From Hysterium pulicare CBS 123377 (Eukaryota > Ascomycota > Dothideomycetes > Hysteriales > Hysteriaceae), in contig AJFK01000095.1 of NCBI GenBank assembly GCA_000467715.1, forward strand, positions 122,516 through 186,515: a stretch of DNA of 64,000 bases. Direction: 5' to 3'. The notes under the pieces are model-generated. The model made no database searches. It was given only the letters and a program-made list of their open reading frames with translations, and was not told the origin of the DNA. Shown in pieces: positions 34,685-45,975 of the stretch (its first letter is position 1; every line of letters starts with the position of its first letter). Position numbers and translations under genes: made by a program.

Positions 34685-35877
34685 ATGGGTCACCGTCAGC
34701 GCCTAATAGGCAAATCCATCCTCAAAGCCATATTCCGCTCCAAAAGGGACGCGTCCGACAAACCACCAAACCTCTTTGCACGTATCCTAGGGTTCTTCGC
34801 CATCTTCAGCCTCGCATTGAAACGCTACAATGCCGAACTCTTCAAGCATCTCCGGAATGATGTGTGGAAGATAGATGAAGACGAATATACAGAGTCCTTC
34901 CGTTCGGAGAGGAAGAGCAAGCATGATGGAATCATATCAGTTGGGGATATGGGATATTCTGGCTCTGTAAACAAACCTATATGATTCCCCATCCTATGAA
35001 AACTCTAGTAGGACAGCACTAACGCCCACCCAAACAGACCTTCTTCGCAACCTCGAACTCCAAATACCTACTCAAATCCCTCCCCCGCTACTTCGAACAA
35101 TCCTTCTTCCGCAAGCGCCTCCTCATTCCTTACACCGAGCACATGTCCGCCTATCCAACCTCCCTCCTCGTCCGTATAACCGACCTTCTCGCCGCATACG
35201 GACCGACGATTGGCACCCTACTCGGCACTACACCCTCCCACCACATCGTCATGGAGAACATACTATACGGGAAAGAGAGTAGTGGGGGAGAGGGCAAGGA
35301 ACAATGGGAAACATATGACCTCAAACCCGCCGATTACTTTTTTCCAGAACGGGATATCGCTGGGGGAGCGCTAGCACCTGAGAGCGTGAAGGAGAGGCTG
35401 ATTGATGATTTCGAGGATAAAGTTCGTGTTAGCATCGACGAGAAAGAGGAGCTGGTATCCACACTATCCGCAGATACCAAGATCCTGCAGGACGCCAACG
35501 CGGTCGACTACTCTCTCTTCCTCGTCCGCTATCCATACACCCTTCACAGTCCTTCGCCTTCCTCCTTGAACTCCTCAGTCCCAGCCCCACCCGGCCTCCC
35601 TTCTCCATGGCGCTCAGGTGTCGTTAGCAGAGACCAAAAATGGGTCTACAGAGCCATCATCCTCGATTTCTTCTGGGCTAAGGATGCGCTTCAAGCGAAG
35701 GCTTTGACGGGGCTGGTCAATAGCTGGAATTTCTTTCAGAGGGGGAAAGGAGATGGTCCGATGAGTATTACGACTACGGCGGATGAGTATAGGCGCCGCT
35801 TCTTGAAAATGGTCGAGGAGATGGTGGAGGTTGAAGATAGTGCGGGGAGGCCTTCGGGGGGTGAGGAGTATAATTAG
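34685..35877 (+). CDS. Compact PIP-kinase-fold protein
   Basis: Exons 34685-34966 and 35038-35877 give 373 aa. Landmarks of phosphatidylinositol-phosphate kinases are in order: a Gly loop (DMGYSGSTFFATS, made by the splice), the ATP-site Lys in KYLLKSLPR, then PTSLLVRITDLLAAYG, HHIVMENILYG, a YDLKPADYFFPERD block in place of the usual DLKGS-R motif, a DYSLFLVRYP segment and a C-terminal IILDFFWAKDALQAKAL. There are no MORN, FYVE or other added domains. The changed DLKxS block and the shortened C-terminus make it a divergent, perhaps inactive, PIPK. Cytosolic location is expected. Confidence 0.8.
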
Positions 35878-36099
35878 GACCTGGAGCTTGTGGCTCGCGG
35901 GGGCGTTTCGTTCGGTGGTTCTTAGGACTTTGTAGTTGATATAGCGCTTTTGAGACGGAAATCGTGATACCCCTTCCGTAATTATAATGATCAAACTCTG
36001 GCCCGATCTGCGTCGCTGCCACTGTGAAAACGTATTTTCAACCGCAAAGAACGTTTCCAGCTTGGAAATCTTTCCTTCGGTGGTCGTACTTAGTAAACT

Positions 36100-36560
36100 T
36101 GCTTCTGACATAAAATCTAAAGGTCGAGGTTACGGTAAAGAAAGAACTTTTTTAGAAAGTAGCGCTTCTAGGATGAAATTTTGAAATATTTATTTCTATA
36201 GAGAAGCTCTTCTTCTCCAAGAGATTGTGTCCTTCTAAAAATTTAGATATATCTAGGGTTCCTAAATAGGCTCTATGCCACCGTCTTCAGCTGCTGCTAG
36301 GCCTAAAATCGGGTCACAAGTAAATTTTCTGAGAAGCAACGCTTCATCTAGAGACTTTGTTAACTTCTAAAAATGAGAGGAAAAAGATTTTATCTAGATA
36401 TAACGCTTCCAGTATTATTTGTTTGAGAATCTCTTGATATTTAGAGGAAATAGAGGCACTGAGTAGGGCATGTTCGTAAAGAGCTTTCTACATATCACGA
36501 AAAAGGGGATGAAAGGTAAAGCCATCTAGGAGCTGAACCCCTGAGGTGGATTCCATTGCT
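36100..36560. repeat. Degenerate AT-rich repeat with AACGCTTC words
   Basis: The words AGCGCTTCT (36161), AACGCTTC (36338) and AACGCTTC (36400) recur in AT-rich DNA with no open frame. The 12-mer AAGCAACGCTTC at 36334-36345 is the exact reverse complement of GAAGCGTTGCTT at 11549-11560, next to the repeat tract there. This may be one old repeat family. Confidence 0.35.
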
Positions 36561-36751
36561 CTTGGAGAGTGTGCAGGAAGGAAAGCCCCTCAGGCGTAAG
36601 TAATCTATCACTCAACCAGAAAGAAGGGTTTCATATAGTTATCATTTCTCATTCATGTAATCGCAAGTAGCTACATCGAATGCATCCATTCATTCGATCA
36701 TAAGTCGAGCATTTTGCTTCCTTCATACGCCTTTTTGATGCCAATACCATA

Positions 36752-36778
36752 GCAAGACATGCAAGACATGCAAGACAT
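36752..36778 (+). repeat. Three perfect copies of GCAAGACAT
   Basis: The 9-bp unit GCAAGACAT occurs three times without gaps. It is non-coding and just downstream of the four-TM gene. Confidence 0.9.
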
Positions 36779-37094
36779 GGGACGACAAATCCACATACAG
36801 ACTGATATTTCCAGTCATCCAGAAAACTTTTCGTCCTCCTGTGATATCCTGTCCCTCAGCACATCTCTCTTCCCAACAGGGTAGCCATAGTATGCGGATT
36901 GTGTGTCGCTGGAATAATACAGTAAACGCTGTGCTGTGTATGCTGGGCCGTCAAGAATGGTACGATCCGTAGTCGATATATGTTCTGAATACCAAGTACA
37001 ATGGGGTGACGATATCGGGCTATGGATGTTGAAGTGGATGCGCCCATAGAGGGCTTTCCGATCAACCGATCCAGCGCGTTATATGCCATTGTGG

Positions 37095-38925
37095 TCAGAA
37101 GCCGGAATTTTGGAGACCCGAACGCTTTGATGACCTCTCGAAAGCGATGCTGGCGATGCCTTCGAGCGTCAATTGCTTCTGAACCTTCACTACCATAGGC
37201 TTGGCGTAGCTCATGAGAGCAGTGGTAGTAATGGCAACTGCAATGACGGCAAGAAATATAGCGCATGAGGTGAAGAACCAGAAAAACCCCTTAGAAATTG
37301 CCGCGACGAGGTAGTTGGTCAGATCCGCATCATTGGGAATAGGACGCGTGATGCCGACGGCTGTGCCAAGAGCTGCTTGACTGAAGTATTTGGCATAATA
37401 GTCTGCCAGTTCTTGGACCGACTTTGCCTGAGTGGCAGCTGCGGTCATTTCCTTGGCAATAACCAGATGATCAGTGTAGCCGAAATTGCCGGGGGCCGCC
37501 GCACTTAAGATGAGGGCGGCTGTAGCAGCCGACACAGCAGTCGGGGATAGTTTCCGGACAAGGCCAGAGTTCTGAAGGTATTTCCAATACTCTACATTCA
37601 CTGAACACTCGAGGACGCTGAAAAGCACGCTATCATTCATGCCGACATGAACTGATGCATCGTTGGCGAACGCACTGAAAGCGTAACGAGCATACAGCTG
37701 CATAGCGACAAAGAAAGTAGTGGCGTTATGCGGTGATGCGGCAGAGTCATCGCTGGGAGCTAGAATGAATGTCGATCTGATGAACCTTCCCGAGAAGGAC
37801 CGAGTTGGGCATAGGAATGAGGAATCCTCGTCATTCCTGACACAGTTTAGCCCGATAGACTGGCATTGTGTTGTCACGCCGTAAGTTGACGCAACAAACG
37901 ATGCATTTGATGGGGGTTCCGCGTCCAGAAGAAGAGCCGTTCCATTGACGAACCCCACTTTGTTCACGGACGAAGTGTTTTCGATGGCCTGGTTGGCGTC
38001 ATCTGTGCCATTGACGATGAGGAGTCGAGAAGGACAGAGACTGAAATTGCCGAATATGCTGGAATAAGTCTGAGGAGAATGATCCTGGACGCAGTCCTGA
38101 GTTATGGCACGACCCCAGGAGTTGGCGATATGCTTGCCCTTCACCGGAGCTTGCATCTCGACCATGGTGGTAGTCGCATGAAGGCCGACATCGCCAATGA
38201 GGATCATAATACTGGATTTTGATTAGCCGGTTCTGAGAACATAAGTTTCAGAGACTTACGCAGTAGACAGGAGTATGACCATCAGTAGAAAAGCTGACCC
38301 AATCTGAGGATGTGTTGATTTGCCCCAACGCACGCAGTACTGAAGACCCCGTCGAAAAGCACATAGTCTTCCCGTCAGTAGGCTCACAAGTGTTTCGCCT
38401 TCAAGGTTCGAAAGCATTTTATAACCGTCCTTCCCCACCTTGTCGCACATGTAACGGGCGTGCAGCCATGTGGAAAGATAGATCAATGGCGAGATCAGTA
38501 TAAACGCCAATGCAGTGCAAATAGTGGCAGGGATCAGTACGACACTGGAAGAGACGCCGACCGCATATCTGGTATTTGCCAACTGATTGTCGTCGAAGCT
38601 GGTAAACCTGAAACCAAATACCATCCATATGAAGGTGACGATAATCGCGACTAGACACAAAAGTGCGAAGCCACCAACATAGATGATGGCGAGCAGCGAC
38701 GACTCTGCTTCACCTGATGTGGACCGATGCTCTGCGGCGATTAGGACTGGGAAGCTTGGGATATAGGAAGTGGGAAACTGTGCAGACACTGTGCAGATAG
38801 GAAGAATTGGTAAGCTCACCTTTTCTCGTCAACTGGGCTGGACTATCGTTGCTTTTAGACGTATAGAGTGGCGGAGGGCTCGTGTAGTCCGAGGCCTGCA
38901 TAAACTGAGGCAATGGGGCCTGCAT
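37095..38925 (-). CDS. Four-TM membrane protein of unknown family
   Basis: Three exons (38925-38820, 38713-38260, 38211-37095) give 558 aa. A Pro/Ser-rich N-terminus is followed by TM1 (about 42-70), TM2 (about 84-117), TM3 (about 168-190, across intron 2), a loop of roughly 300 residues with Cys and several N-glycosylation sites (NGT, NTS, NAS, NAT, NDS), then TM4 (about 495-521) and a basic tail. The big loop is therefore probably extracellular. Similar layouts are widespread but unnamed in filamentous fungi. I assign no function. The first ATG is 38925; earlier in-frame codons are TTG. Confidence 0.75.
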
Positions 38926-40244
38926 CGTGGACAGCGTTGCGGTCAAGTTTGATGCTCAAAAGACCGCAATGATCGAGGCAAGAAGATTGGCAAGGCGAGG
39001 GTTGACGTGTGATCGGGTGGTCGTCATGAAGAACGAAGGTGAGATTTGGTGGCCAAAAGAATAAAGATGTGGAGAAAGTGATTGAAGAAAAGGTGAGACG
39101 AAGAAAGGAAGTGGAGACGGGATGCACATAAGGCTGGGGCTCAAGTGACCTTCACCGGTGAAGCTGATTAGGACAAGGCCAGGAACGGGGAAAGAGCAGA
39201 TCACCCGTGAGTGGACTCGCTTGTCGTCTAGTTTCCATCTTGAGTCGGTTCACCCATATAAAACCTGTTTGGCGGGTCGGAGGAAACACAAATGGCACCA
39301 TTCACTCGTGGAGAAACCGCTACGGGAGACTGGGCGCACTGGGTCGGTAGTTGATACTTGCTAGCAGGCCTAGCCGTTTCTAACACATGGGTGATCCGCG
39401 GGTGGTGGTTGCGCCATCAAGTGGCAGCCGCATATACGGTGCGGAATATGCAGCTGCTAAGGCTGAATGCCATGTTTCAATGACACTTCGAACGGTGATA
39501 GGATTCAAAGATATGCATGGTCAGCTTCTAGCCTTGGAGGGCCAACCACGTGCAGGCCTCGCCCTCCACTCGTTGGATGGGTGCCTCAGCCGCATATTGA
39601 CACACACACACACGAACGTATGGCAGCTTTGGGCACTTTCGGGAATGTGCGTGAATTCATCGTGGTGCAACAGATGTGGTGAGGGAAAAATTGGGGGCTG
39701 GAAAAGGGCATGCTCCGAATCGTAGTGGCGGGGCATTCGCGTTCCGAATCCATTCCAGCTTGCCAACGAATCAGAGCGAAGTAACCTTCACTTCTGTCCG
39801 CCGTCCTGACCGTCTCCAACAGTCCAAGATGACAAAGCCTGTAGACATGATACCCAGTTGTTTGAAAGGGTAGCCCTGCTCAAGAGCCTTACGTCGGTGC
39901 GCGAATCTATATCTTTGGAACATTTGGTGTTACGACGAGTCCTCATCACCGTTTAAAAAAGGCCTGTACCAATTCCAGCACGAAATACACGTAGTTCCGA
40001 GATGTCGAGAAGCCACCAAGAATACAGTCTATCTTTGTACGTAGGTTGCACTCGGTCCTCATCCTGTCGCAAGCTGAGTTGATAGAAATTAAAGCGAACA
40101 AAAAGAATAGCAAAGAGTGAACCTGAACTACTGATCGTGAGCCAATTGGAAATAGCAATGAAGGTTGTTAAGAGAGTTCCGTGAGTACTCAATGTCAAAT
40201 CCTTGGTAGGGGCTAGGTGTTGGTAAACTTCAAGCATGCCCGGC
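38926..40244. other. Intergenic, nothing recognised
   Basis: Promoter side of the four-TM gene and 3' side of the rhodopsin-fold gene. It contains a (CA)7-type microsatellite at about 39600-39613. Short frames such as 39387-39725 have no domain. Confidence 0.45.
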
Positions 40245-41570
40245 CTAAGCCTTGAAGGAATCGGCATTTATATGAACATTGGATGGTAGTGAAGCCTCAC
40301 TTGGTACGGTATGAAAATGGTTCGTGCCCGGGCTTGCAGGGGTATGGACTGGCAGAATTTCGTCTGGATCCTCTTGAGCAGAGCCCTCCGAACTTCTCAA
40401 GGTCTCGAGTATAGAATTATGAACGAATCTCGCTCGTGCTTGGATTCCAGAAGGTCTCGGAGCAGAGGCTGCTCTGCGTCCCCGCTCCCGATCCTGTGCT
40501 TCCTTTTCATTGGCTTTCTGCTCTTTTTGGGCAAAGAGCGCTCGAAATGAGACCAGACATGCAATAAAAAAGGCTACGCCAAATCAGTATTGATTTTAAC
40601 TTTTCGAGAGTCTCGAGGGCTACTAGCACTTACCAACGGTATTCTCGATGAAGAACCAGAACCATATCCATGTGATGTTCATCTCCTTCATGTCTTTATC
40701 TTTCACTGTTCTATAGACGCCGCCGAATATACTGCCTCGTATAATAGTGACAGCAATCGTAAACAGGACAAGAGAGAAGATTCCAGAGAGTATAAGTTTT
40801 TTTCTTAGACTTATTCGGACTCTCCAGAGAATTGATGTTGGAAAACATATTACTTGCCTTCATTAGTAATGTTGCTCGCGTATCACCAGTTTAAGAGGAG
40901 CCAGTAACTTACTCAATGCATCGGAGACGACGTCGAGGGCGCACGACACCTTGAAAAATGTGTAGGTACGTTTCATAGTTGACGGAAGGGAGCAAGTCGT
41001 TATAATGTCCTCGATGGGGCCAAAGAGACAGTGGTATTGCAGAGTCCCAATGCATACTGCCCCACATGCCATGGTAATGCCCAAGACAATCCACCAAAAG
41101 ATGAGATACTGGGTTATTTGCTTTCCCAGTCGATAAAAGAAAAGAAGGAAGTTCAGCTTAATAAGCCAAATGCCTACATAGTAGAGAAGCATTGCAACGG
41201 CGAACCCCCTCACTCCTTTCTGAGTATCATTCAAGAAGTTTGGACCGGGAATCACCAATCCGTTAGAAACATTCTCTAAGTTGTAAATATCTACCAGAAC
41301 CATCTGAGCGTCGACGGCTGTTGCAAGCAGCAATATCAACGCAAGGATCATAAGCCAGTCATCTACCAGCAGGCGGTGGAAGCATGCATATCTGACGTAG
41401 AGTCGAAAGCTGAATGCAACGATACAAATAGCGAACGCTACCCAGATGATACCCTTAGCATGTTAGCGGATATCTGCATGAAAGATTCTTCGACATACAT
41501 GGAATGCTGGCAAGGACACCAGTAGTGAGGTTGTTCGAACTGGTTGAAACTTGCTCGAGGCGTCCATCAT
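40245..41570 (-). CDS. PTH11/SAT4-type 7TM rhodopsin-fold protein
   Basis: Four exons (41570-41499, 41453-40913, 40852-40634, 40573-40245) give 386 aa. After splicing it reads as a fungal rhodopsin-domain protein: FHGIIWVAFAICIVAFSFR, LVDDWLMILALILL, KLNFLLFFYRLG, the CALDVVSDALIICFP block across intron 2, LRKKLILSGIFSLVLFTIA, ITWIWFWFFIENTV and, after intron 3, FFIACLVSFRALFAQ. The C-terminal tail of about 100 residues is charged and Ser-rich. The family includes PTH11-like putative GPCRs and SAT4-like cluster proteins. It lacks a CFEM ectodomain. A short acceptor, CAAG, is used for intron 2 because the AAG four bases earlier would cause a stop. Confidence 0.87.
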
Positions 41571-42636
41571 GGCGTTGCTACCTTCGTCTGATGTCCGGCT
41601 GAAGCATACTTATATGAGTATTCTTCTCTTGGGGGCCAAAGTAAACATATTGGTGCATTCAAACATGGCTGCATGAAAATGGTCAGAGGGACGAGAGGTC
41701 AAGGTATAAAAATAAGCTGCCTCGTCGCTTGTTGCAGAATCGATAACGCATGTCAGCAGAGGGCAGACATGTCGATAGAACATGTATGCTGAATCGGCCC
41801 CCCAGAAATGCGAATGGCAGAATTACAAAATGTTCTATTGGAGAGGGTGATAACATCCTTGTTGCCTGTAGCCGCCGATTTGGTTATCTGGAGACAATTC
41901 TTGACTTACCCGGTAGTCGCACAGTATGTATACCAGACCTTCGCATTCGGTAAGGGTGCTATCATAACGTACGGAAACTCGAGAACCACTGCTTGTGAAT
42001 GTTGCATTCCCGACTTGCTCATGACATATTCTGATAAGATGCGGGGTCTAAAAGGCTTCAGTCAACGCCGAGGAAAGGCTGGCTAGGGACACATTTCAGA
42101 ACAGTCTATCCAATAAAATCAGCTAACAGGAGCGGCTTTTGGAAAATTTGATTAGTAACATTGTGCAAAGCTGGATTGAGCTTCTTGCATGCTGCCGGTT
42201 ACTAAGTACCATTCACTCGGGTCGCGCGCAGATATCGACTTTACAGAGTATAGCCAATAAGGAGGAGCTTGCGTGAGAGCGAGCAGAAAACACTTTTCGT
42301 TTGACCGTCGAATAATCATCATGTACTCCTTTGTGCCAGAGTTGAGGGAGATTTGGCTGGAATGCTCCGAATGACAGTGGCGGCGCTTGCATGCTCCCAA
42401 TCCTCGAAAGAGTGCCGACGAATCAGGCAAGGTGACTTCCACATCACCTCACCAGCGCCATGAACGTATCGTCTTTCACGATCCAGGTCATCGATGGATT
42501 TCCTCATCTGCTTTTGAATAGAAAAACTTTGCTGCTCTGCTGCGACAACCTCTTGGCATCCACATCTCGTATACCTGACGTTGCTGCAGGTCCTCACCAC
42601 TGAAGCACTACTACCTTGAAGTAGCATATCGCTACC
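41571..42636. other. Intergenic, nothing recognised
   Basis: Divergent space between the 7TM and 2EXR genes. No coding or RNA signal was seen. Confidence 0.45.
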
Positions 42637-43575
42637 ATGGCAAAGCGAAAGCTATCTAATTCGGAGGCAGCCCTACCAGCATCTAAATTACGGGACTTGG
42701 GTACGCAAGGGCAGTCGTTGGCAATATCAAATATGGTACCTTCTCAAATTCTGCCACCAAGGTGCCGGTTCATGGAGCTCCCCGCAGAACTACGATTATT
42801 GATCTACGACTATCTACTCATCAGCCACGAACCACTTCAAGGCAAGCTCGCTAGAAAAGATAACGTCTATGGCCTATGTCTTTCGATCCTACAGGTCAAT
42901 CGCCAGATTCATCAGGAGGCATACCCCGTCTTCTTCGAGAAGAATACCTTCTACGTCAGCAACTCCCTCGAACTGATCAAAGACGAAACCTCGTTGAACA
43001 ACCATGGAAGTATTGATCCCCCGATTGTTCAAAACATTTGGCCCTCTGTCCGTCACATTTACATCGATATCATGTGCGTCCCTTCCGACTCTAGCAGAGA
43101 CAGCGACGACCACTGGAAGCGCGACGATCCCCATTGTGTCGCATATGTGCGCGCCCTAGCTTCGATGCTCGAATCATGCGGTCCAAACCTCCAAAGTCTC
43201 AAGCTAACAGCCAACGTTACCGCCTCCCCCTTCGCTCGAAAGTCGCTCGGATCCTTCTTCATCTGCGATCGCGAACGCGCCTTTGTCTACGCCATCGCCG
43301 TTCTCAAAATCCCCAAAATCCAAATCCATTTCGATTTTCCGGATGCCTACCTCCATATGAACCTGTCACCGAGGCAATTCTTGGGTCGGTCGATTCTGCT
43401 CATGTCGTGCCATGTTCTGTTCTGCCATTCACAGGTTAGGATTGAGAGGCTTATCGCGGCGTTTGATAATCGAAGGCCTTCTAGCTCGATGGAAGGCGAA
43501 AGGATTGATTTATCCCCTTTCGTCTTCAAGACTTGTGCTTCATTGAAGTCTTTCGAGGGAGCTGTCCAAAATTGA
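42637..43575 (+). CDS. 2EXR/F-box-like domain protein
   Basis: A single-exon protein of 312 aa. The fungal 2EXR domain starts FMELPAELRLLIYDYLL (about 46-62) and continues with ILQVNRQIHQEAYPVFFEKNTFYV. The middle holds the usual VRHIYIDI and LQSLKLT strands. This family is large in filamentous ascomycetes and resembles F-box N-termini; its function is mostly unknown, and an adaptor role in ubiquitin ligases is only guessed. The context ACCATGGCA supports the start. Confidence 0.85.
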   Translation: MAKRKLSNSEAALPASKLRDLGTQGQSLAISNMVPSQILPPRCRFMELPAELRLLIYDYLLISHEPLQGKLARKDNVYGLCLSILQVNRQIHQEAYPVFFEKNTFYVSNSLELIKDETSLNNHGSIDPPIVQNIWPSVRHIYIDIMCVPSDSSRDSDDHWKRDDPHCVAYVRALASMLESCGPNLQSLKLTANVTASPFARKSLGSFFICDRERAFVYAIAVLKIPKIQIHFDFPDAYLHMNLSPRQFLGRSILLMSCHVLFCHSQVRIERLIAAFDNRRPSSSMEGERIDLSPFVFKTCASLKSFEGAVQN

Positions 43576-45807
43576 TCCGACCAAGGATCCGCGGTCATGA
43601 CTCCGAATACCAAGCGTGAAAGGTCGGTCCCAGGACGCTGTATAACCTCTCACGGCTGGTTACTTGAATTTTGAGAAGGAGAATCAATTATTCTGCACGG
43701 AATACAGTTTTCGATATTTGAGGCTTTCTCAAGATGATCCTCACACTTTCAACTGCTTTGCAAACGAGGTGAGGGGACAAATATCTGGCTTCTCACTCTT
43801 TAATATATTTCTCTGGTGCATTGCTTCTAGTCAAGGAACTCCGCCAAAGGAATAAGTCTCACAATAAGCTGAGGAGCTTTGCCAAGGATATTCTTTCACG
43901 CTAGTTCTGCTAGAGAAACGCGGGCTACTCATATTCAATACCAACCACCTCAAAGTCATTCCCTTGCTCCCATTCCCGTCGTGAATGCTTCGTCGCGACT
44001 CCCAGATCCTTGCCTTCACTCCCCTTCCCAAACCCCAGCGGCTCTCGTATTTCCCCCGCGCAATCTCAATGGGCAGCAAGTTCTAAATCTATGATATTTG
44101 CTTAAAATTGGTGTAATCGATTGCTATAACGTATAGAATATGTGAGATAAGCCAAAATCATGTTGTACTTGGCTTGGATATCCAATGTTTTGTCAGAAGT
44201 ACCTTACGCGAGTTGAAAGTAAAGACGAAAGGAAGGACAGACAAGATCTGGAAATGCTACAAATGTTGCATTCAGCGTATGTGCCCGCACCAACCTGGAA
44301 TTTTCAGAATTTTGGAGAAGGAGAAATGTCTACCACGCGGTAAAGTGGCAACGTGAAAGTACCACTATAAGTGCTATGTCTTTCGAAGCAATAAGACAAA
44401 CTGGCACCTGTCTAATAGGTAAGTTAAAAGAGAGGACAAAAGTGCTTCTCGATTTCTAGGACTAGCTGAATATCAAGGTCTTACTCATGACGTTGGGGAC
44501 TAGTGCCGTCGGATAGGAACTCCCTGCGTCGAACTGTAATCAATCGATGCATCTAAGCTATCGCTATTTCTTTTCGATTGAACTTGACCGCCGACTTGAG
44601 AAATTACGTCTTCGAGCCCTAGTGGAATGCTTCCGTTGAAAGACAGGCTATTGGACGTGCCGTTCGTCTCGGACAGCAAAAGCAAGTTTCTTGTTATAGT
44701 CTGGCATTTATGAAAAGTACTGTGGAGGAGTATGTGTATCCTCGACAATCTAGAAATCTGTAACTCGCCTCTGTAGGTTGTGAGAGGAAAGTAGATGATG
44801 GAAAAGAGAGGTTAAAGGATTTGCTCGTAAGTCATTGCATATCTTCGGTGTCGGGTTGCGAAATGAGATACGTATCATTAACTACGATGGCTAGGAGCTG
44901 CGGTCGCTTGTAGTGCGAGATGGAAATCCTCTATAATTTATCTCCCCTGCCGATTTCTACTTTAAGTATTGCTTGTTGCATCACGATTACAAACCGTCTA
45001 ACAGCTTGTTTCGGACCCTTTGTGATATATTCGACCCGTATATCCCATACATCCTCTCGAATTCGCGTTAGTCCCTTTACGACAATCAAAACCTCTGTTT
45101 CATGATCTCTATGCAGCACGAACTTATTCTTCCCCGAAACGTTCTCCAGCGACACACTTCCCTCTAAATGCTACAGCATCTTGTCTAGATAGGTTATAGT
45201 TCTTCCACCTGCCCGATATGAAGCACATCTTCCCCCTTTATCAGATCGACCTTCTTCGCATATGCCATCCTATGTTCTCTCCAACGCCACACCTGTCCAC
45301 GTTCCCCGCTTCTCTTCATCCCCTTTCCATATGCAACACCGTCAAATTTGGATTATCCCAACGGCATGTGCGCTTTCCATCTTTGTTTCGCATGTAGACC
45401 GAGCGCAGAGTTGGTGGAACGGAGCAGTCGAAAATCCTAATCGTGGACATAATGTGGCGGTGGAGAATAGTATCCAAGTTCATGAAACCAACTCCAGAAT
45501 GATGACCTTGGATCTATGTGTAGACTACCAAGAGAACTATACTATGCTCGACGTGTCGAAGAAACTATGTAATACCATCCTTGATCAATCCAGGAATCTG
45601 AAATCTACCAAAAGCTGATGGCGAAGATTTTCCAAAGCCTTGCCGCTGCATAATTTTCCAAATTCCAATACCCCCTACCCGACTCTCCTCAAAAAGAAAA
45701 ACACGCGAAGCTCACCACCCTCCCACCATCTCACAAAAATAAACTCCATTCCATCCATCCCATCACCTTCTCTACTACCCATGCCCTCCAAAAAAAAAAA
45801 ACGTTGC
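43576..45807. other. 2.2-kb gap, weak ORFs only
   Basis: Frames at 44931-45155 (minus, no ATG) and 45262-45618 (plus, ATG start) have no known domain. A poly-A run of 12 at 45790-45801 lies next to the Pol III terminator of the tRNA gene. Confidence 0.35.
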
Positions 45808-45815
45808 AAAAAAAA
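45808..45815 (-). terminator. Pol III T-run terminator of the tRNA gene
   Basis: Eight A on the plus strand, so eight T on the tRNA strand, start 8 nt after the tRNA 3' end. A second run of 12 follows at 45790-45801. This supports transcription through the interrupted 3' half. Confidence 0.85.
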
Positions 45816-45823
45816 GTAATAAT

Positions 45824-45975
45824 CGCCCGACCTGGGACTCGAACTATGAACGAAATGTTAGCATTTCGTAAGTCTCGGAATTTGAAAATTCCGGGGCGAT
45901 TTTAGTGGGTAATGAACATACCCCAGAGCCTTGAGATTAAAAGTCTCACGCGCTAACCAATTGTGCCAGCCGGGC
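45824..45975 (-). tRNA. tRNA-Lys(UUU) interrupted in the T arm
   Basis: Removing 45844-45921 leaves a 74-nt tRNA. The acceptor GCCCGGC pairs with GTCGGGC (one G-U), with discriminator G. The D arm is GCAC/GCGC with one A-C mismatch. The anticodon arm TGAGA-CTTTTAA-TCTCA gives anticodon UUU. The variable loop is AGGCT. The T stem CTGGG/CCCAG is perfect with loop TTCGAGT. The A box TGGCACAATTGG is intact; the B box GTTCGAGTCC is kept because the insert ends in G. There is no insert at 37/38, where eukaryotic tRNA introns normally sit. A T8 terminator follows. Either an unusual intron-bearing gene or a gene broken by a small insertion. Confidence 0.85.
45844..45921 (-). other. 78-bp intron-like insert at the T-loop boundary
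   Basis: It lies between T-stem base 53 and T-loop base 54. It begins GTATGT, has GCTAAC with the branch-like A at 45858, 14 nt before the 3' end, and ends ATAG, as do mRNA introns in this window. It also carries two perfect 8-bp hairpins: CGGAATTT/AAATTCCG (loop 2) and ACGAAATG/CATTTCGT (loop 4, which contains the branch site). An 8-nt piece, AATCGCCC, is complementary to the tRNA 3' end GGGCGATT. Confidence 0.75.

Larger units (their letters stand above)
35878..37094. other. Intergenic AT-rich stretch with degenerate repeats
   Basis: No gene. 36100-36560 is AT-rich with repeated GCTTCT/AACGCTTC words and looks like a decayed repeat. A short perfect tandem repeat follows (listed separately). 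The rest is the 3' side of the four-TM gene. Confidence 0.5.

Noticed and set aside
45821-45901. A second, complete tRNA between the 8-bp inverted repeats
   Set aside because: The acceptor-like stem and two hairpins are there, but there is no matching T stem and the anticodon stem-loop has the wrong size. The full tRNA-Lys with an insert explains the bases better.
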